Shown here piece by piece: positions 1 through 6,396 of a DNA stretch of 6,396 bases. The position numbers and the translations under genes were made by a program. Source of the DNA: a bacterium (GTDB lineage Bacteria > Thermosulfidibacterota > Thermosulfidibacteria > Thermosulfidibacterales > Thermosulfidibacteraceae); assembly GCA_027037155.1 (NCBI GenBank), contig JALWBK010000264.1:1-6396 (forward strand), read 5' to 3'. The notes beneath the pieces are model-generated. The model made no database searches, was not told the DNA's origin, and saw only the letters and a program-made list of their open reading frames with translations. Numbering within the stretch: position 1 is the stretch's first letter; each line of letters begins with the position of its first letter.

Positions 1-460
1 TCCTTCGCCTTATCAATCCCTTTCCATCAACAATAAGAATCACAGGAACCCTCTTAATACCAAAGAACTCCACCACTTTGGGTATCTCTTTAGGATTCAA
101 GGCGTACACCCTATCCAGCTTTACATTACTTTCAATTTTACCATCCACATACACAACAACCGGAACCGCCCAGGGAAGATCCAGCCTTAAAAGCTCCTTT
201 AACTGCATACTGCAGGGAGTACACCCAGAGGCCACAAACACAACCACGGTGTAAGCTCCCTTTTGAGGAGTTAACAGCCTCTCTTTACCAGCTCTGTCAA
301 TCACCACAATGTCCAAGGGCAGACGGGCAAACCTTTCGCCACCTAACTTTTTGCCGAAGTAGTTGAAGAAGAAAATGGCGATCAAGAGAAAAAAGATGAT
401 AAACCAGTTGCTTCTGGAAGACCTGCGCTCCCAAGAACACCTATCGTATCTTCTTCTCAT
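1..460 (-). CDS. Membrane-anchored thioredoxin-like protein, C-terminus cut off
   Basis: The first 153 residues are present and the gene runs off the low-coordinate edge. It begins with a very basic stretch (MRRRYDR... with many Arg up to about residue 17), then one hydrophobic segment at about residues 19-35. By the positive-inside rule this anchors the protein with its C-terminal domain outside the cytoplasm. The domain resembles a thioredoxin fold: a beta strand (YTVVVFVAS) leads into a CTPC redox motif (Cys80, Cys83), and [13 protein letters not shown] near residues 136-148 places a likely cis-proline at Pro139. No other protein domain is visible. Thioredoxin folds usually end soon after this point, so perhaps a few tens of residues are missing. 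The expected role is thiol-disulfide exchange in the envelope (TlpA/ResA-like), with the partner unknown. The ATG start overlaps the preceding gene by 20 bases and has a short AGGA three bases upstream. No other good start lies nearby in frame. Confidence 0.75.
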   Translation of the reverse strand, partial: MRRRYDRCSWERRSSRSNWFIIFFLLIAIFFFNYFGKKLGGERFARLPLDIVVIDRAGKERLLTPQKGAYTVVVFVASGCTPCSMQLKELLRLDLPWAVPVVVYVDGKIESNVKLDRVYALNPKEIPKVVEFFGIKRVPVILIVDGKGLIRRR

Positions 461-1565
461 AGATCCTGTATCTTTTGTAAACCCTGCTACCGAAACGCTC
501 TATTATCGCCTTGATGGGCTCGTTATCCTCTAATATCCAGGAGAACTCGGCACCGGTGTATCCCTTTTTCATCACAAAATCGTACATCTTACCAAGCATG
601 AGAAACTCTATACCCCTAAACCGATACTCCCTTTTTACCCCCAAAACCATCAACCTTATCCGGGGTATCTGATTCCGATAAAGAAAGAACTTTATGATAC
701 CAAAGGGAAACAGGCTTCCCTTCATCCTCTTGAACACAAAATTGTAGTCAGGAAGAGCCATTGCCACTCCCACAGGCTCCCCTTCAATGGTTTCGGCAAA
801 CACCACAAGCTTGGAAACTACCAAAGGCCTTATCCTTTTGGCCATAAAGTCTATCTCTTTGTCAGTGAGGGGCACAAAACCCCAATTGTCCATCCACGCC
901 TGATTGTAAACCTCTTTAAACCTCTCAAGCTCCTCACGGAACCTCCTCAAGTCTGCGTACCTTGTCCTTATCCCTTTGATCTTCTTGGAAAGCCTCTCCG
1001 CATAGCGCACAAACTGCTTAGGCTTTTCGTCGTAGTAAAGATCCACCCAGTAGGCAAGAAGATCCTTTGCCTTCACATACCCATTCTCCTCAATAAGCCG
1101 AGCGTAGTAGGGCTTATTGTAGGGCATCATAAAAGCAGGAGGATCATCAAACCCCTCTATCAAAAGGCCACACTCGTTGTTCATAGAAAGGTTTATGGGA
1201 CCGCGCACGTAAACCGCTCCCTTTCGCTCAAGCCACTGCTGGGCTGCATTAAAGAGGGCCTTTGCCACAGCAGAATCTTCCACACAGTCAAAGTAACCAA
1301 AGTAGCCGACATTCTCACCACGGTACTTGAAGTGGAGCCTGTCGTATATGGCTGCTATCCTTCCTAAAGGCCTTCTGGAATCGTCATAACACACGAAAAA
1401 GGCTGCATCGGCGTGCTCAAAGAAGGGATTCTTATCCTTGCTGAACACCTTAAGCATGTCAGCCACAAGAGGAGCCACCCAGTTCTCATCTCCTCTGTAA
1501 ATCCGCCAGGGAACCCTGATAAAGTCTATAAGTGTGTTTCTATCATCTGCCTCAACGATCCTCAT
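441..1565 (-). CDS. GNAT-fold acyltransferase, candidate bacterial ceramide synthase-like protein
   Basis: This is a 374-residue protein without signal peptide or clear membrane span, though residues about 283-298 are quite hydrophobic. It belongs to a conserved family I recognise from its motifs: YFGYFDC (88-94), [15 protein letters not shown] (121-135), MMPYNKPYY (146-154), NWGFVPLT (227-234), [20 protein letters not shown] (256-275) and EFSWILEDN (340-348). The C-terminal half looks like a GNAT domain. [17 protein letters not shown] (308-324) fits the acyl-CoA-binding strand and pyrophosphate loop, though RFRGIE keeps only part of the usual R/Q-x-x-G-x-G/A motif. Proteins of this type are usually labelled N-acetyltransferase or YghO-like. 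From memory, the Caulobacter ceramide synthase bCerS (CCNA_01212) is also a GNAT-superfamily protein of this general kind. The start ATG overlaps the stop of the serine palmitoyltransferase-like gene (ATGA), which suggests coupled translation and a joint pathway. N-acylation of a sphingoid base is therefore my preferred function, but acylation of another amine remains possible. Family membership is firmer than the substrate. Confidence 0.7.
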   Translation of the reverse strand: MRIVEADDRNTLIDFIRVPWRIYRGDENWVAPLVADMLKVFSKDKNPFFEHADAAFFVCYDDSRRPLGRIAAIYDRLHFKYRGENVGYFGYFDCVEDSAVAKALFNAAQQWLERKGAVYVRGPINLSMNNECGLLIEGFDDPPAFMMPYNKPYYARLIEENGYVKAKDLLAYWVDLYYDEKPKQFVRYAERLSKKIKGIRTRYADLRRFREELERFKEVYNQAWMDNWGFVPLTDKEIDFMAKRIRPLVVSKLVVFAETIEGEPVGVAMALPDYNFVFKRMKGSLFPFGIIKFFLYRNQIPRIRLMVLGVKREYRFRGIEFLMLGKMYDFVMKKGYTGAEFSWILEDNEPIKAIIERFGSRVYKRYRIYEKKIR

Positions 1566-2749
1566 ATCACCCCAAAGGCCTTGCCCACCTTTTCAAGCTT
1601 TTCAAGGGCAAAATCAATGTGTTCCGGTTTGTGGGTCGCCATAACGCTCAACCTCAAAAGGGACTTACCAGGAGGAACACCAGGAGGCACCACGGGATTG
1701 ACGAAAACCCCCTCGTCGTGAAGGGCCTTACATATCTTAAAGGTTTTAAGATCATCCCCAATGTAAACCGGTATTACGGGTGTCTGGGTATTGCCTATGT
1801 CAAAACCGAGCTCCCTCAAACCTTTTTGCAACCTGTAGGTATTGTCCCAAAGGGCCTTTCTCCTTTCCGGCTCACTCCTCAAAATCCTCAAGGCCTCAAG
1901 AGCGGCAGCGGTGTTGGGTGGAGATATGCTGGCGCTGAATATAAGGGCCCTGGCTTTGTGCTTCAGATACTCAATAACCTCTCTGCAGGAAGCCACAAAT
2001 CCACCCAAACTGGCAAGGGACTTACTAAAAGTGCCCATTATAATGTCCACATCTTCAGTCACCCCAAAGTGCTCGGCAGTTCCCGCCCCGGTCTCTCCCA
2101 GCACTCCCAAACCGTGGGCATCGTCTATCATGAATCTTGCTCCGTACTTTTTAGCCAGCTCTATAATCTCCGGTGCCGGGGCTATATCGCCCTCCATACT
2201 GTAAACTCCATCCACCACTATGAGCTTGCCGGCATCACTGTCCACGGACTCCAACACCCTTTCTAAGTGGGCAATATCGTTGTGGCGAAACCTCTTGATC
2301 TCGCCCATAGAGAGCCTGCAGCCCTCCACTATGCTTGCGTGATCGGACTTGTCTATTATGACGTAATCACCTTTGCCCACCAATGTTGATATTATACCCA
2401 AGTTGGTCTGAAAGCCTGTACTGAACAAAAGCACTGCCTCTTTACCTAAGAAATCTGCAAGCTCAGCCTCCAGCTGCAGGTGCAAATCAAGGGTACCGTT
2501 GAGAAAACGAGAGCCTGCACAACCGGTGCCATACTTTTCAATGGCCCTCTTAGCCGCCTCCTTAACCCTCGGATCCTCCGTCAGCCCGAGGTAGCTGTTG
2601 GATCCAAGCATTATCATCTCTTTGCCGTTTATCTTAACCACAGGACCCTGCTGCGTACATATAGGCCTGAAGTACGGGTATATCCCCATATTCCTAACCA
2701 GATCAGGCTCCTTAAAAGAAAAGCACTTCTCAAACAGATCAGCCGCCAC
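1562..2749 (-). CDS. spt: Serine palmitoyltransferase-like alpha-oxoamine synthase (PLP enzyme)
   Basis: A 395-residue PLP-dependent fold-type I enzyme of the alpha-oxoamine synthase family, which condenses an amino acid with an acyl thioester and releases CO2. Visible features: NSYLGL (51-56), GSRFLNGT (79-86), His137 in DHASI (the PLP-stacking histidine), DDAHGLG (209-215, with Asp209 and His212 contacting the cofactor), GTFSKS with the Schiff-base Lys243, and LLRLS with Arg366, the likely substrate-carboxylate arginine. The motif [13 protein letters not shown] and segments such as [24 protein letters not shown] and the GVI end match bacterial serine palmitoyltransferases (Sphingomonas, Bacteroidetes type). 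BioF and Kbl normally have GTxGKA here. The family length is about 395-420, so the gene is complete. The start is GTG, supported by GGAGGA five bases upstream and no good in-frame ATG. Expected substrates are L-serine and palmitoyl-CoA or acyl-ACP, giving a 3-ketosphinganine. Glycine, alanine or cysteate cannot be excluded from sequence. It lies 16 bases after ychF and overlaps the GNAT-fold gene by 4 bases. Confidence 0.8.
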   Translation of the reverse strand: MAADLFEKCFSFKEPDLVRNMGIYPYFRPICTQQGPVVKINGKEMIMLGSNSYLGLTEDPRVKEAAKRAIEKYGTGCAGSRFLNGTLDLHLQLEAELADFLGKEAVLLFSTGFQTNLGIISTLVGKGDYVIIDKSDHASIVEGCRLSMGEIKRFRHNDIAHLERVLESVDSDAGKLIVVDGVYSMEGDIAPAPEIIELAKKYGARFMIDDAHGLGVLGETGAGTAEHFGVTEDVDIIMGTFSKSLASLGGFVASCREVIEYLKHKARALIFSASISPPNTAAALEALRILRSEPERRKALWDNTYRLQKGLRELGFDIGNTQTPVIPVYIGDDLKTFKICKALHDEGVFVNPVVPPGVPPGKSLLRLSVMATHKPEHIDFALEKLEKVGKAFGVI

Positions 2750-2754
2750 CTTAC

Positions 2755-2760
2755 TCCTCC
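2755..2760 (-). promoter_or_regulatory. Ribosome binding site deciding the GTG start of the spt-like gene
   Basis: On the minus strand GGAGGA sits five bases before the GTG at 2749-2747. This strong Shine-Dalgarno match and the absence of a suitable ATG support GTG as the start codon. It falls in the 16-base gap after the ychF stop codon. Confidence 0.75.
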
Positions 2761-2765
2761 ATCTC

Positions 2766-3854
2766 CTAAGTTTTGAACCTTATGTAGATGAGATCACCAT
2801 CTTTAACCTCGTAGTCCCTCCCCTCTATTCTCAAAAACCCCTTCTCCCGAGCAAGGGACAGGGAACCAATTTTGTCCAATTCTTCAAAGGAAATAACCTC
2901 AGCCTTGATGAAGCCCCTTTGCATGTCCGTATGAATCTTACCAGCAGCCTCCAACACCGAAGTGCCCCTCTTTACAGTCCAAGCTCGTGCTTCGTTCTCA
3001 TTGGCGGTAAAGAAGGTGATGAGATCAAGTACATGGTACCCAGCCTTAATAAGCCTATCAAGTCCCGACTCCTCAATTCCAAACTGCGAGAGAAACTCTC
3101 TTCTATCCTCCTCTTCCAACTCCGTAAGCTCCTGTTCCAGCTTACCGCATATAACAACGCACATTGTGCCCTTCTCTTTGGCAACCCTTTCAACAGCCCT
3201 AACGTACTCACTCTCAAATCCATCTTCATCAACATTGGCAATGTAAAGGATGGGCTTGAGGGTTATAAACTGATAAGGCTTCAGGTGCTCCAACTCCTCC
3301 TTGCTCCAGTCAAGCTCCCTAAGGGGTTTACCCTCCTTCAAGGAACCAAAAGCCTTTTCAAGAGCCTCCAGCTCCCCGGCCCTGCTTTTGTCTCCAGACT
3401 TAACTACCTTGGAAAGCTTGGCAAGATTCCTTTCAGCCACCTCTAAATCCGAGAGCACCAGCTCAAGCTCCACTATCTCTATATCCCTAACAGGATCCAC
3501 CTCTCCCTCAACATGGGAAACGTTGGGATCTTCAAAGCACCTAACCACATGTGCCACCGCATCCATTCCCCTTATGTGTGAAAGAAACTGATTACCCAGC
3601 CCCTCGCCTTTACTGGCTCCCTTCACAAGCCCTGCTATATCCACAAACTCTATGTAGGCGGGGACGGCCTTGGCAGAACCAACTATCTCCCTCACCCTGT
3701 AGAGCCTATCGTCAGGAACCTCTACAACACCGACGTTGGGGTCCACCGTACAGAAGGGATAGTTTTCGGCAGGCACAGAAGCACGGCAAAGCGCATTAAA
3801 TATGGTTGACTTCCCCACATTTGGAAGCCCAACTATCCCACACTTAAAGCCCAT
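2766..3854 (-). CDS. ychF: Redox-/ribosome-associated ATPase YchF (OBG family)
   Basis: A 362-residue protein, the usual YchF length (about 363). It starts with the P-loop GLPNVGKS (residues 9-16), followed by the G3 motif DIAG (72-75) within [17 protein letters not shown], and the G4-type motif NVDE (207-210). NVDE replaces the guanine-specific NKxD and is the reason the family prefers ATP over GTP. A coiled-coil insertion covers about residues 125-190. The C-terminal TGS domain runs from about 277 to the end ([45 protein letters not shown]). All core elements are intact. In other bacteria YchF binds ribosomes and affects translation and oxidative-stress responses. It has no known step in lipid or amino-acid synthesis, so its position here probably reflects operon membership. 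The ATG directly follows the TAG of pssA, with GGAGG 11 bases upstream. Confidence 0.96.
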   Translation of the reverse strand: MGFKCGIVGLPNVGKSTIFNALCRASVPAENYPFCTVDPNVGVVEVPDDRLYRVREIVGSAKAVPAYIEFVDIAGLVKGASKGEGLGNQFLSHIRGMDAVAHVVRCFEDPNVSHVEGEVDPVRDIEIVELELVLSDLEVAERNLAKLSKVVKSGDKSRAGELEALEKAFGSLKEGKPLRELDWSKEELEHLKPYQFITLKPILYIANVDEDGFESEYVRAVERVAKEKGTMCVVICGKLEQELTELEEEDRREFLSQFGIEESGLDRLIKAGYHVLDLITFFTANENEARAWTVKRGTSVLEAAGKIHTDMQRGFIKAEVISFEELDKIGSLSLAREKGFLRIEGRDYEVKDGDLIYIRFKT

Positions 3855-4574
3855 CTACCCATCAGCCTCCACTGCCGAAACGCTTCTTTTGAAGACCAAA
3901 GCTCTACCTACACCGGAGAGGAAGTACCCAAGGAAGGACAAAAAGATGAAGAGATGCGGATCAGAAGCTATCACAAAAATCACAAGCACAAAGGCAAGGA
4001 CAACCGTAAAGGACCCTCTACCCCTAAGTCCACCTTTAAGGGCAAAATAGCTAAACTTACTAACCATGAGCAAAGAGGAGGAGATCATGAGAAGGAGCGC
4101 ACCGCCCACGATAACACTTTTCGGACACAGTTCCACAAGCTTATCCGAAACAAACAGGTAGTAGGATGCCATAAGTCCAGCGGCTGCGGGGATAGGGAAA
4201 CCCAGAAAATCCTTGGTCTTCTCCTTTGTTACAAGGACATTGAACCTCGCAAGCCTCAAAGCACCGCAGGCAACAAAGAGAAAAGCTACCAGCCAGCCTA
4301 TTCTACCCAGTCCCTCAAAGGCCCAACGATAGGTAAGCAGAGAGGGAGCTATGCCGAAAGAAACAAGATCGGCCAGTGAGTCGTAGTTTACTCCGAACAT
4401 ACTGGTGGTGTTAGTAATGCGGGCAACCCTGCCATCCAGTATATCCATAAGCATGGCAATAAAAAGCACCCATGCAGCTTTAGAGTAGTTTCCCTGCAGG
4501 GTGCACACTATAGAATAAAAACCGAAAAATAGATTGCCCGTAGTTAGAAGATTGGGCAGCACATATAGATTCAT
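3855..4574 (-). CDS. pssA: CDP-diacylglycerol-serine O-phosphatidyltransferase (phosphatidylserine synthase)
   Basis: A 239-residue integral membrane enzyme that joins CDP-diacylglycerol and L-serine to give phosphatidylserine and CMP. It carries the complete CDP-alcohol phosphatidyltransferase signature D-x2-D-G-x2-A-R-x8-G-x3-D-x3-D: Asp44, Asp47, Gly48, Ala51, Arg52, Gly61, Asp65 and Asp69. Further family marks are ALRLARFNV (105-113) and GFPIPAAAG (125-133), which separate PssA from PgsA-type relatives. About six to seven hydrophobic segments are visible. I chose the ATG at 4574 ([14 protein letters not shown]) because homologs begin this way, a GGGGAG lies upstream, and it forms an ATGA overlap with the psd stop codon. 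A longer start at 4643 would add 23 residues unlike the family. Product feeds directly to Psd, encoded just upstream. Confidence 0.95.
   Translation of the reverse strand: MNLYVLPNLLTTGNLFFGFYSIVCTLQGNYSKAAWVLFIAMLMDILDGRVARITNTTSMFGVNYDSLADLVSFGIAPSLLTYRWAFEGLGRIGWLVAFLFVACGALRLARFNVLVTKEKTKDFLGFPIPAAAGLMASYYLFVSDKLVELCPKSVIVGGALLLMISSSLLMVSKFSYFALKGGLRGRGSFTVVLAFVLVIFVIASDPHLFIFLSFLGYFLSGVGRALVFKRSVSAVEADG
3866..3870 (-). promoter_or_regulatory. Ribosome binding site for ychF
   Basis: GGAGG on the minus strand lies 11 bases before the ychF ATG, inside the last codons of pssA. The spacing is slightly long. An out-of-frame ATG lies between it and the start, so this site alone does not fix the start; the conserved MGFKCGIVG beginning does. 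Confidence 0.5.
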
Positions 4575-5179
4575 GACAGCCTTCTCCCCAATATACTCTC
4601 CCCAGCCTTGACCCTCATTCCCTTTCTCACAAAAAGCTCCCACTCACCAGGCAGGTAGAGATCCACCCGGGATCCAAACATTATCATACCTATTCTGTCT
4701 CCAGCCTCCACGCGCTCCCCCTCTCTCACCCAGCAGAGTATTCTTCTGGCGATAAGGCCGGTTATCTGAACTACCTTCATAATCCCGTGCACCGTCTCTA
4801 TCTCTATGGTGTTGCTCACGTTGGTGTCCGAATCGCCCTTAAAGGCGGCTTTGTACCCTTTCCCACCGCGGTATATCCTCCTAATCACCCCCGTATGGGG
4901 AGCCCTATTAACATGACAGTCAAAGATGGACATAAAAATAGAAACATGGGCTCCATCGGGACTCTTTTCAGCCACCATAACCTTCCCATCAGCCGGGGAC
5001 AACACGTACTCAGGGGAAAAGACTATCTCTCTGTCCGGATCTCTGAAGAAGACCACCAACCACAAAAGCACAATAAAAAAGAGGGTGGAAAGGGCATGCC
5101 AGCCCATCCACCCTGTGAGAAAACCTAAGACAAAGGCTCCCCATATAAAAGGCCTACCCTCAGGCCTAAAATTACTCAT
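4571..5179 (-). CDS. psd: Phosphatidylserine decarboxylase proenzyme, short (archaeal-type) form
   Basis: A 202-residue enzyme that decarboxylates phosphatidylserine to phosphatidylethanolamine at the inner membrane. Two close hydrophobic stretches (about residues 11-45) anchor the N-terminus, followed by FRDPDR (45-50), SPADGKV (61-67, Asp64 a likely catalytic acid), [11 protein letters not shown] (84-94, with His89) and FGSRVD (168-173). Cleavage between Gly169 and Ser170 should produce the alpha chain with its pyruvoyl cofactor. The FGSR form and the length near 200 residues are typical of the short Psd class, distinct from the roughly 300-residue LGST enzymes such as that of E. coli. The ATG lies inside the end of ilvC (8-base overlap), with GAGGAAGG immediately upstream. 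It is paired by ATGA overlap with pssA, which makes its substrate. Confidence 0.95.
   Translation of the reverse strand: MSNFRPEGRPFIWGAFVLGFLTGWMGWHALSTLFFIVLLWLVVFFRDPDREIVFSPEYVLSPADGKVMVAEKSPDGAHVSIFMSIFDCHVNRAPHTGVIRRIYRGGKGYKAAFKGDSDTNVSNTIEIETVHGIMKVVQITGLIARRILCWVREGERVEAGDRIGMIMFGSRVDLYLPGEWELFVRKGMRVKAGESILGRRLS
4584..4589 (-). promoter_or_regulatory. Ribosome binding site for pssA
   Basis: GGGGAG on the minus strand ends nine bases before the ATG at 4574. It lies inside the end of psd and supports the short pssA start over an in-frame ATG further upstream. Confidence 0.6.
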
Positions 5180-6170
5180 CCTTCCTCATCCAGGGCATCA
5201 TACTTCTGAGCTTCTTGCCTACCTCTTCAATGAGATGCTCTTCATCCCTCTTCAACAAAGCGTTAAAGACAGGTCTTCCCACCTGGTTCTCAAGTATCCA
5301 CTCTTTAGCAAAGACACCGGTCTGTATCTCGTCTAATATCTCCCAGAGCCTCTCCCTAACATACTCATCAATAACCCTTGGTCCCCTGGTAACGTCTCCG
5401 TATTTGGCAGTATCGCTCACCCACTTTCTCATTCCACTTATACCCTGCTCGTATATCAGATCCACGATGAGCTTTAACTCGTGAAGGCACTCAAAATAAG
5501 CTACCTCAGGCTGATACCCAGCCTCCACCAGCGTCTCAAAGGCAGCCTTTATGAGAGCGGTTACACCACCGCACAGTATGACCTGCTCCCCAAAAAGATC
5601 CGTCTCCGTCTCTTCCTTAAAGGTCGTCTCAAGAACACCTGCCCTCGTCCCACCTATACCCTTGGCATAGGCAAGAGCCACCTCAAAGGCCTTTCCGGTA
5701 TAGTCCTGGTACACAGCGGCAAGACAGGGAACACCCTTACCCTCCACATACATCCTTCTGACCAAAGAACCGGGGCCTTTGGGTGCCACCATAAAAACAT
5801 CCACAAAATTAGGGGGTACAATCTGCCCGTAATGGATATTGAAACCGTGAGCAAAGGCTAAAGCATCCCCCTCCTTAAGATTGGGAGCTATGCTCTCCTC
5901 ATACACCTTAGGCTGCAGCGTATCAGGAATAAGCATCATAATCACCTGAGCACTGGCTGCAGCTTCTGCCACCTCCATAACCTCAAGGCCATCGGCCTTA
6001 GCCTTCTCCCAGGATGCACCTCCCTTTCTCAAGCCCACTACCACATCAAGGCCGGAATCTTTTAGATTCAAAGCGTGAGCGTGTCCCTGGCTTCCATAAC
6101 CAATAACGGCTATCCTCTTTCCCTTTAAAACATCTAAGCTAACATCCTCATCATGATAAACCTTGGCCAT
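5172..6170 (-). CDS. ilvC: Ketol-acid reductoisomerase (class I)
   Basis: A 332-residue class I enzyme that rearranges and reduces 2-acetolactate or 2-aceto-2-hydroxybutyrate, the second common step of valine, leucine and isoleucine synthesis. The Rossmann domain shows [13 protein letters not shown] (24-36), a cofactor loop [11 protein letters not shown] (47-57) whose Arg48 and Ser53 suggest [14 protein letters not shown] with catalytic His108, and KGPG (131-134). The knotted C-terminal domain has [10 protein letters not shown] (187-196; Asp191 and Glu195 bind Mg) and FECLHELK with Glu227 and Glu231, then SDTAKYG from Ser252. All key residues are present and the length is normal. The start has a strong GGGAGGG site in the 13-base gap after ilvN. 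It sits between ilvN and psd, an order seen in Desulfobacterota. Confidence 0.98.
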   Translation of the reverse strand: MAKVYHDEDVSLDVLKGKRIAVIGYGSQGHAHALNLKDSGLDVVVGLRKGGASWEKAKADGLEVMEVAEAAASAQVIMMLIPDTLQPKVYEESIAPNLKEGDALAFAHGFNIHYGQIVPPNFVDVFMVAPKGPGSLVRRMYVEGKGVPCLAAVYQDYTGKAFEVALAYAKGIGGTRAGVLETTFKEETETDLFGEQVILCGGVTALIKAAFETLVEAGYQPEVAYFECLHELKLIVDLIYEQGISGMRKWVSDTAKYGDVTRGPRVIDEYVRERLWEILDEIQTGVFAKEWILENQVGRPVFNALLKRDEEHLIEEVGKKLRSMMPWMRKDE

Positions 6171-6174
6171 TTCA

Positions 6175-6181
6175 CCCTCCC
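6175..6181 (-). promoter_or_regulatory. Strong ribosome binding site for ilvC
   Basis: GGGAGGG on the minus strand ends four bases before the ilvC ATG and occupies most of the short ilvN-ilvC spacer. It is the best Shine-Dalgarno match I see in the window, in line with a highly expressed biosynthetic enzyme. Confidence 0.7.
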
Positions 6182-6183
6182 AA

Positions 6184-6396
6184 CTACGAGATTTTTAAGC
6201 TCTTGGGTCCCCTCATAACCGCCACTTTGCCCGTTCTTATCACCTCTCTTATACCACACTCTTTAAGCAGTTCCAAAGCCGCATTTATCTTGCTCTCATT
6301 TCCCGTGAACTCAATGGTGAAGGTCTCTGGGCTCACATCCACGATGTTCCCCCTGAAAATCTGCGCTATCCTCATGGCCTCCGCTCTTGCCTCTTT
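6184..6396 (-). CDS. ilvN: Acetolactate synthase small (regulatory) subunit, N-terminus cut off
   Basis: Only the last 70 residues are present; the reading frame stays open to the high-coordinate edge ([17 protein letters not shown]), so the Met at 6375 is internal. The segment matches the C-terminal domain of IlvN/Ilv[22 protein letters not shown], then a [14 protein letters not shown] helix, then [16 protein letters not shown]. Full-length small subunits are about 160-170 residues, so roughly the first 95, including the ACT domain that binds the feedback inhibitor valine, lie outside the window. The protein regulates the catalytic subunit IlvB, which forms acetolactate, the substrate of IlvC encoded 13 bases downstream. 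ilvB is expected just upstream but cannot be seen. Confidence 0.93.
   Translation of the reverse strand, partial: KEARAEAMRIAQIFRGNIVDVSPETFTIEFTGNESKINAALELLKECGIREVIRTGKVAVMRGPKSLKIS

Larger units (their letters stand above)
1..6396 (-). other. Compact single-direction gene block (probable operon)
   Basis: Eight genes follow each other on the minus strand with no spacer over 16 bases. Junctions in transcription order are: ilvN-ilvC 13-base gap, ilvC-psd 8-base overlap, psd-pssA 4-base ATGA overlap, pssA-ychF stop and start codons directly abutting, ychF-spt 16-base gap, spt-GNAT 4-base ATGA overlap, GNAT-thioredoxin-like 20-base overlap. There is no room for a conventional promoter or intrinsic terminator between genes, so co-transcription is likely, although promoters inside coding regions cannot be excluded. 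Both ends run out of the window, so the true operon is longer. Confidence 0.8.

Noticed and set aside
1532..2266. Long open frame on the plus strand (244 codons)
   Set aside because: It lies wholly antisense to the strongly supported spt-like gene and the start of the GNAT gene, has low-complexity shadow-like composition with no recognisable motif, and follows from codon bias of the real strand.
1562..2749. BioF (8-amino-7-oxononanoate synthase) or Kbl (2-amino-3-ketobutyrate CoA ligase)
   Set aside because: The lysine motif is GTFSKS rather than GTxGKA, no bio or tdh gene is adjacent, and the GNAT partner fits lipid synthesis better. Because the family is closely related this is a preference, not proof.
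2972..3241. Second minus-strand frame of 89 codons inside ychF
   Set aside because: It overlaps the intact YchF frame entirely and has no domain or ribosome site; YchF motifs run unbroken through it.
2598..3446. Plus-strand open frame of 282 codons
   Set aside because: It is antisense to ychF and the start of the spt-like gene. The translation has no family motif, and the minus-strand genes are conserved end to end.
3954..4379. Plus-strand open frame of 141 codons opposite pssA
   Set aside because: It is the shadow of hydrophobic pssA codons and gives a very basic, motif-free peptide.
4575..4643. Longer pssA start adding 23 residues ([10 protein letters not shown]...)
   Set aside because: It would overlap psd by 73 bases, the added residues are unlike PssA N-termini, and the ATG at 4574 has both a ribosome site and the common ATGA coupling.
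6171..6183. Promoter or attenuator between ilvN and ilvC
   Set aside because: The 13-base spacer is filled by the ilvC ribosome binding site and cannot hold a terminator or promoter.
6373..6375. ATG at 6375 as a start of a 63-residue protein
   Set aside because: The frame is open upstream to the window edge and the preceding residues fit the IlvN sequence, so this Met is internal.

Overview
All readable genes in this window lie on the minus strand and are packed almost without gaps, so the window reads as one polycistronic block transcribed from the high-coordinate end to the low. In transcription order it holds: the end of ilvN (acetolactate synthase small subunit, cut by the window edge), ilvC (ketol-acid reductoisomerase), psd (short-type phosphatidylserine decarboxylase), pssA (phosphatidylserine synthase), ychF (OBG-like ATPase), a serine palmitoyltransferase-like alpha-oxoamine synthase, a GNAT-fold acyltransferase of the kind implicated in bacterial ceramide synthesis, and the start of a membrane-anchored thioredoxin-like protein, cut by the other edge. 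The largest spacer is 16 bases. Most junctions are ATGA overlaps, short overlaps or directly abutting codons. I see no RNA gene, mobile element, CRISPR array, repeat family, clear promoter or terminator.

Organism: the ilvN-ilvC-psd-pssA order is one I know from Desulfobacterota such as Geobacter and their relatives. Arginine codons are mostly AGG/AGA, ATA is common, and the proteins are rich in Lys, Glu and Arg and fairly poor in Gln. This suggests a thermophilic, Gram-negative-type bacterium near Desulfobacterota, Thermodesulfobacteriota, Thermosulfidibacterota or Aquificota. The assignment is an inference from gene order and composition only.

How the genes fit together: IlvN and IlvC act in valine/isoleucine synthesis. 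PssA and Psd turn CDP-diacylglycerol plus L-serine into phosphatidylethanolamine. Downstream of ychF, the alpha-oxoamine synthase carries the GTFSKS lysine motif typical of serine palmitoyltransferases rather than the GTxGKA of BioF and Kbl. Its stop codon overlaps the start of the GNAT-fold protein (ATGA). Together they could make a 3-ketosphinganine-like base and N-acylate it, giving a sphingolipid or ceramide-like module joined to the phosphatidylethanolamine genes, with both branches drawing on serine. This pair is the most interesting part of the window. The reductase (CerR), acyl carrier protein and acyl-ACP synthetase known from the Caulobacter pathway are not in this window.
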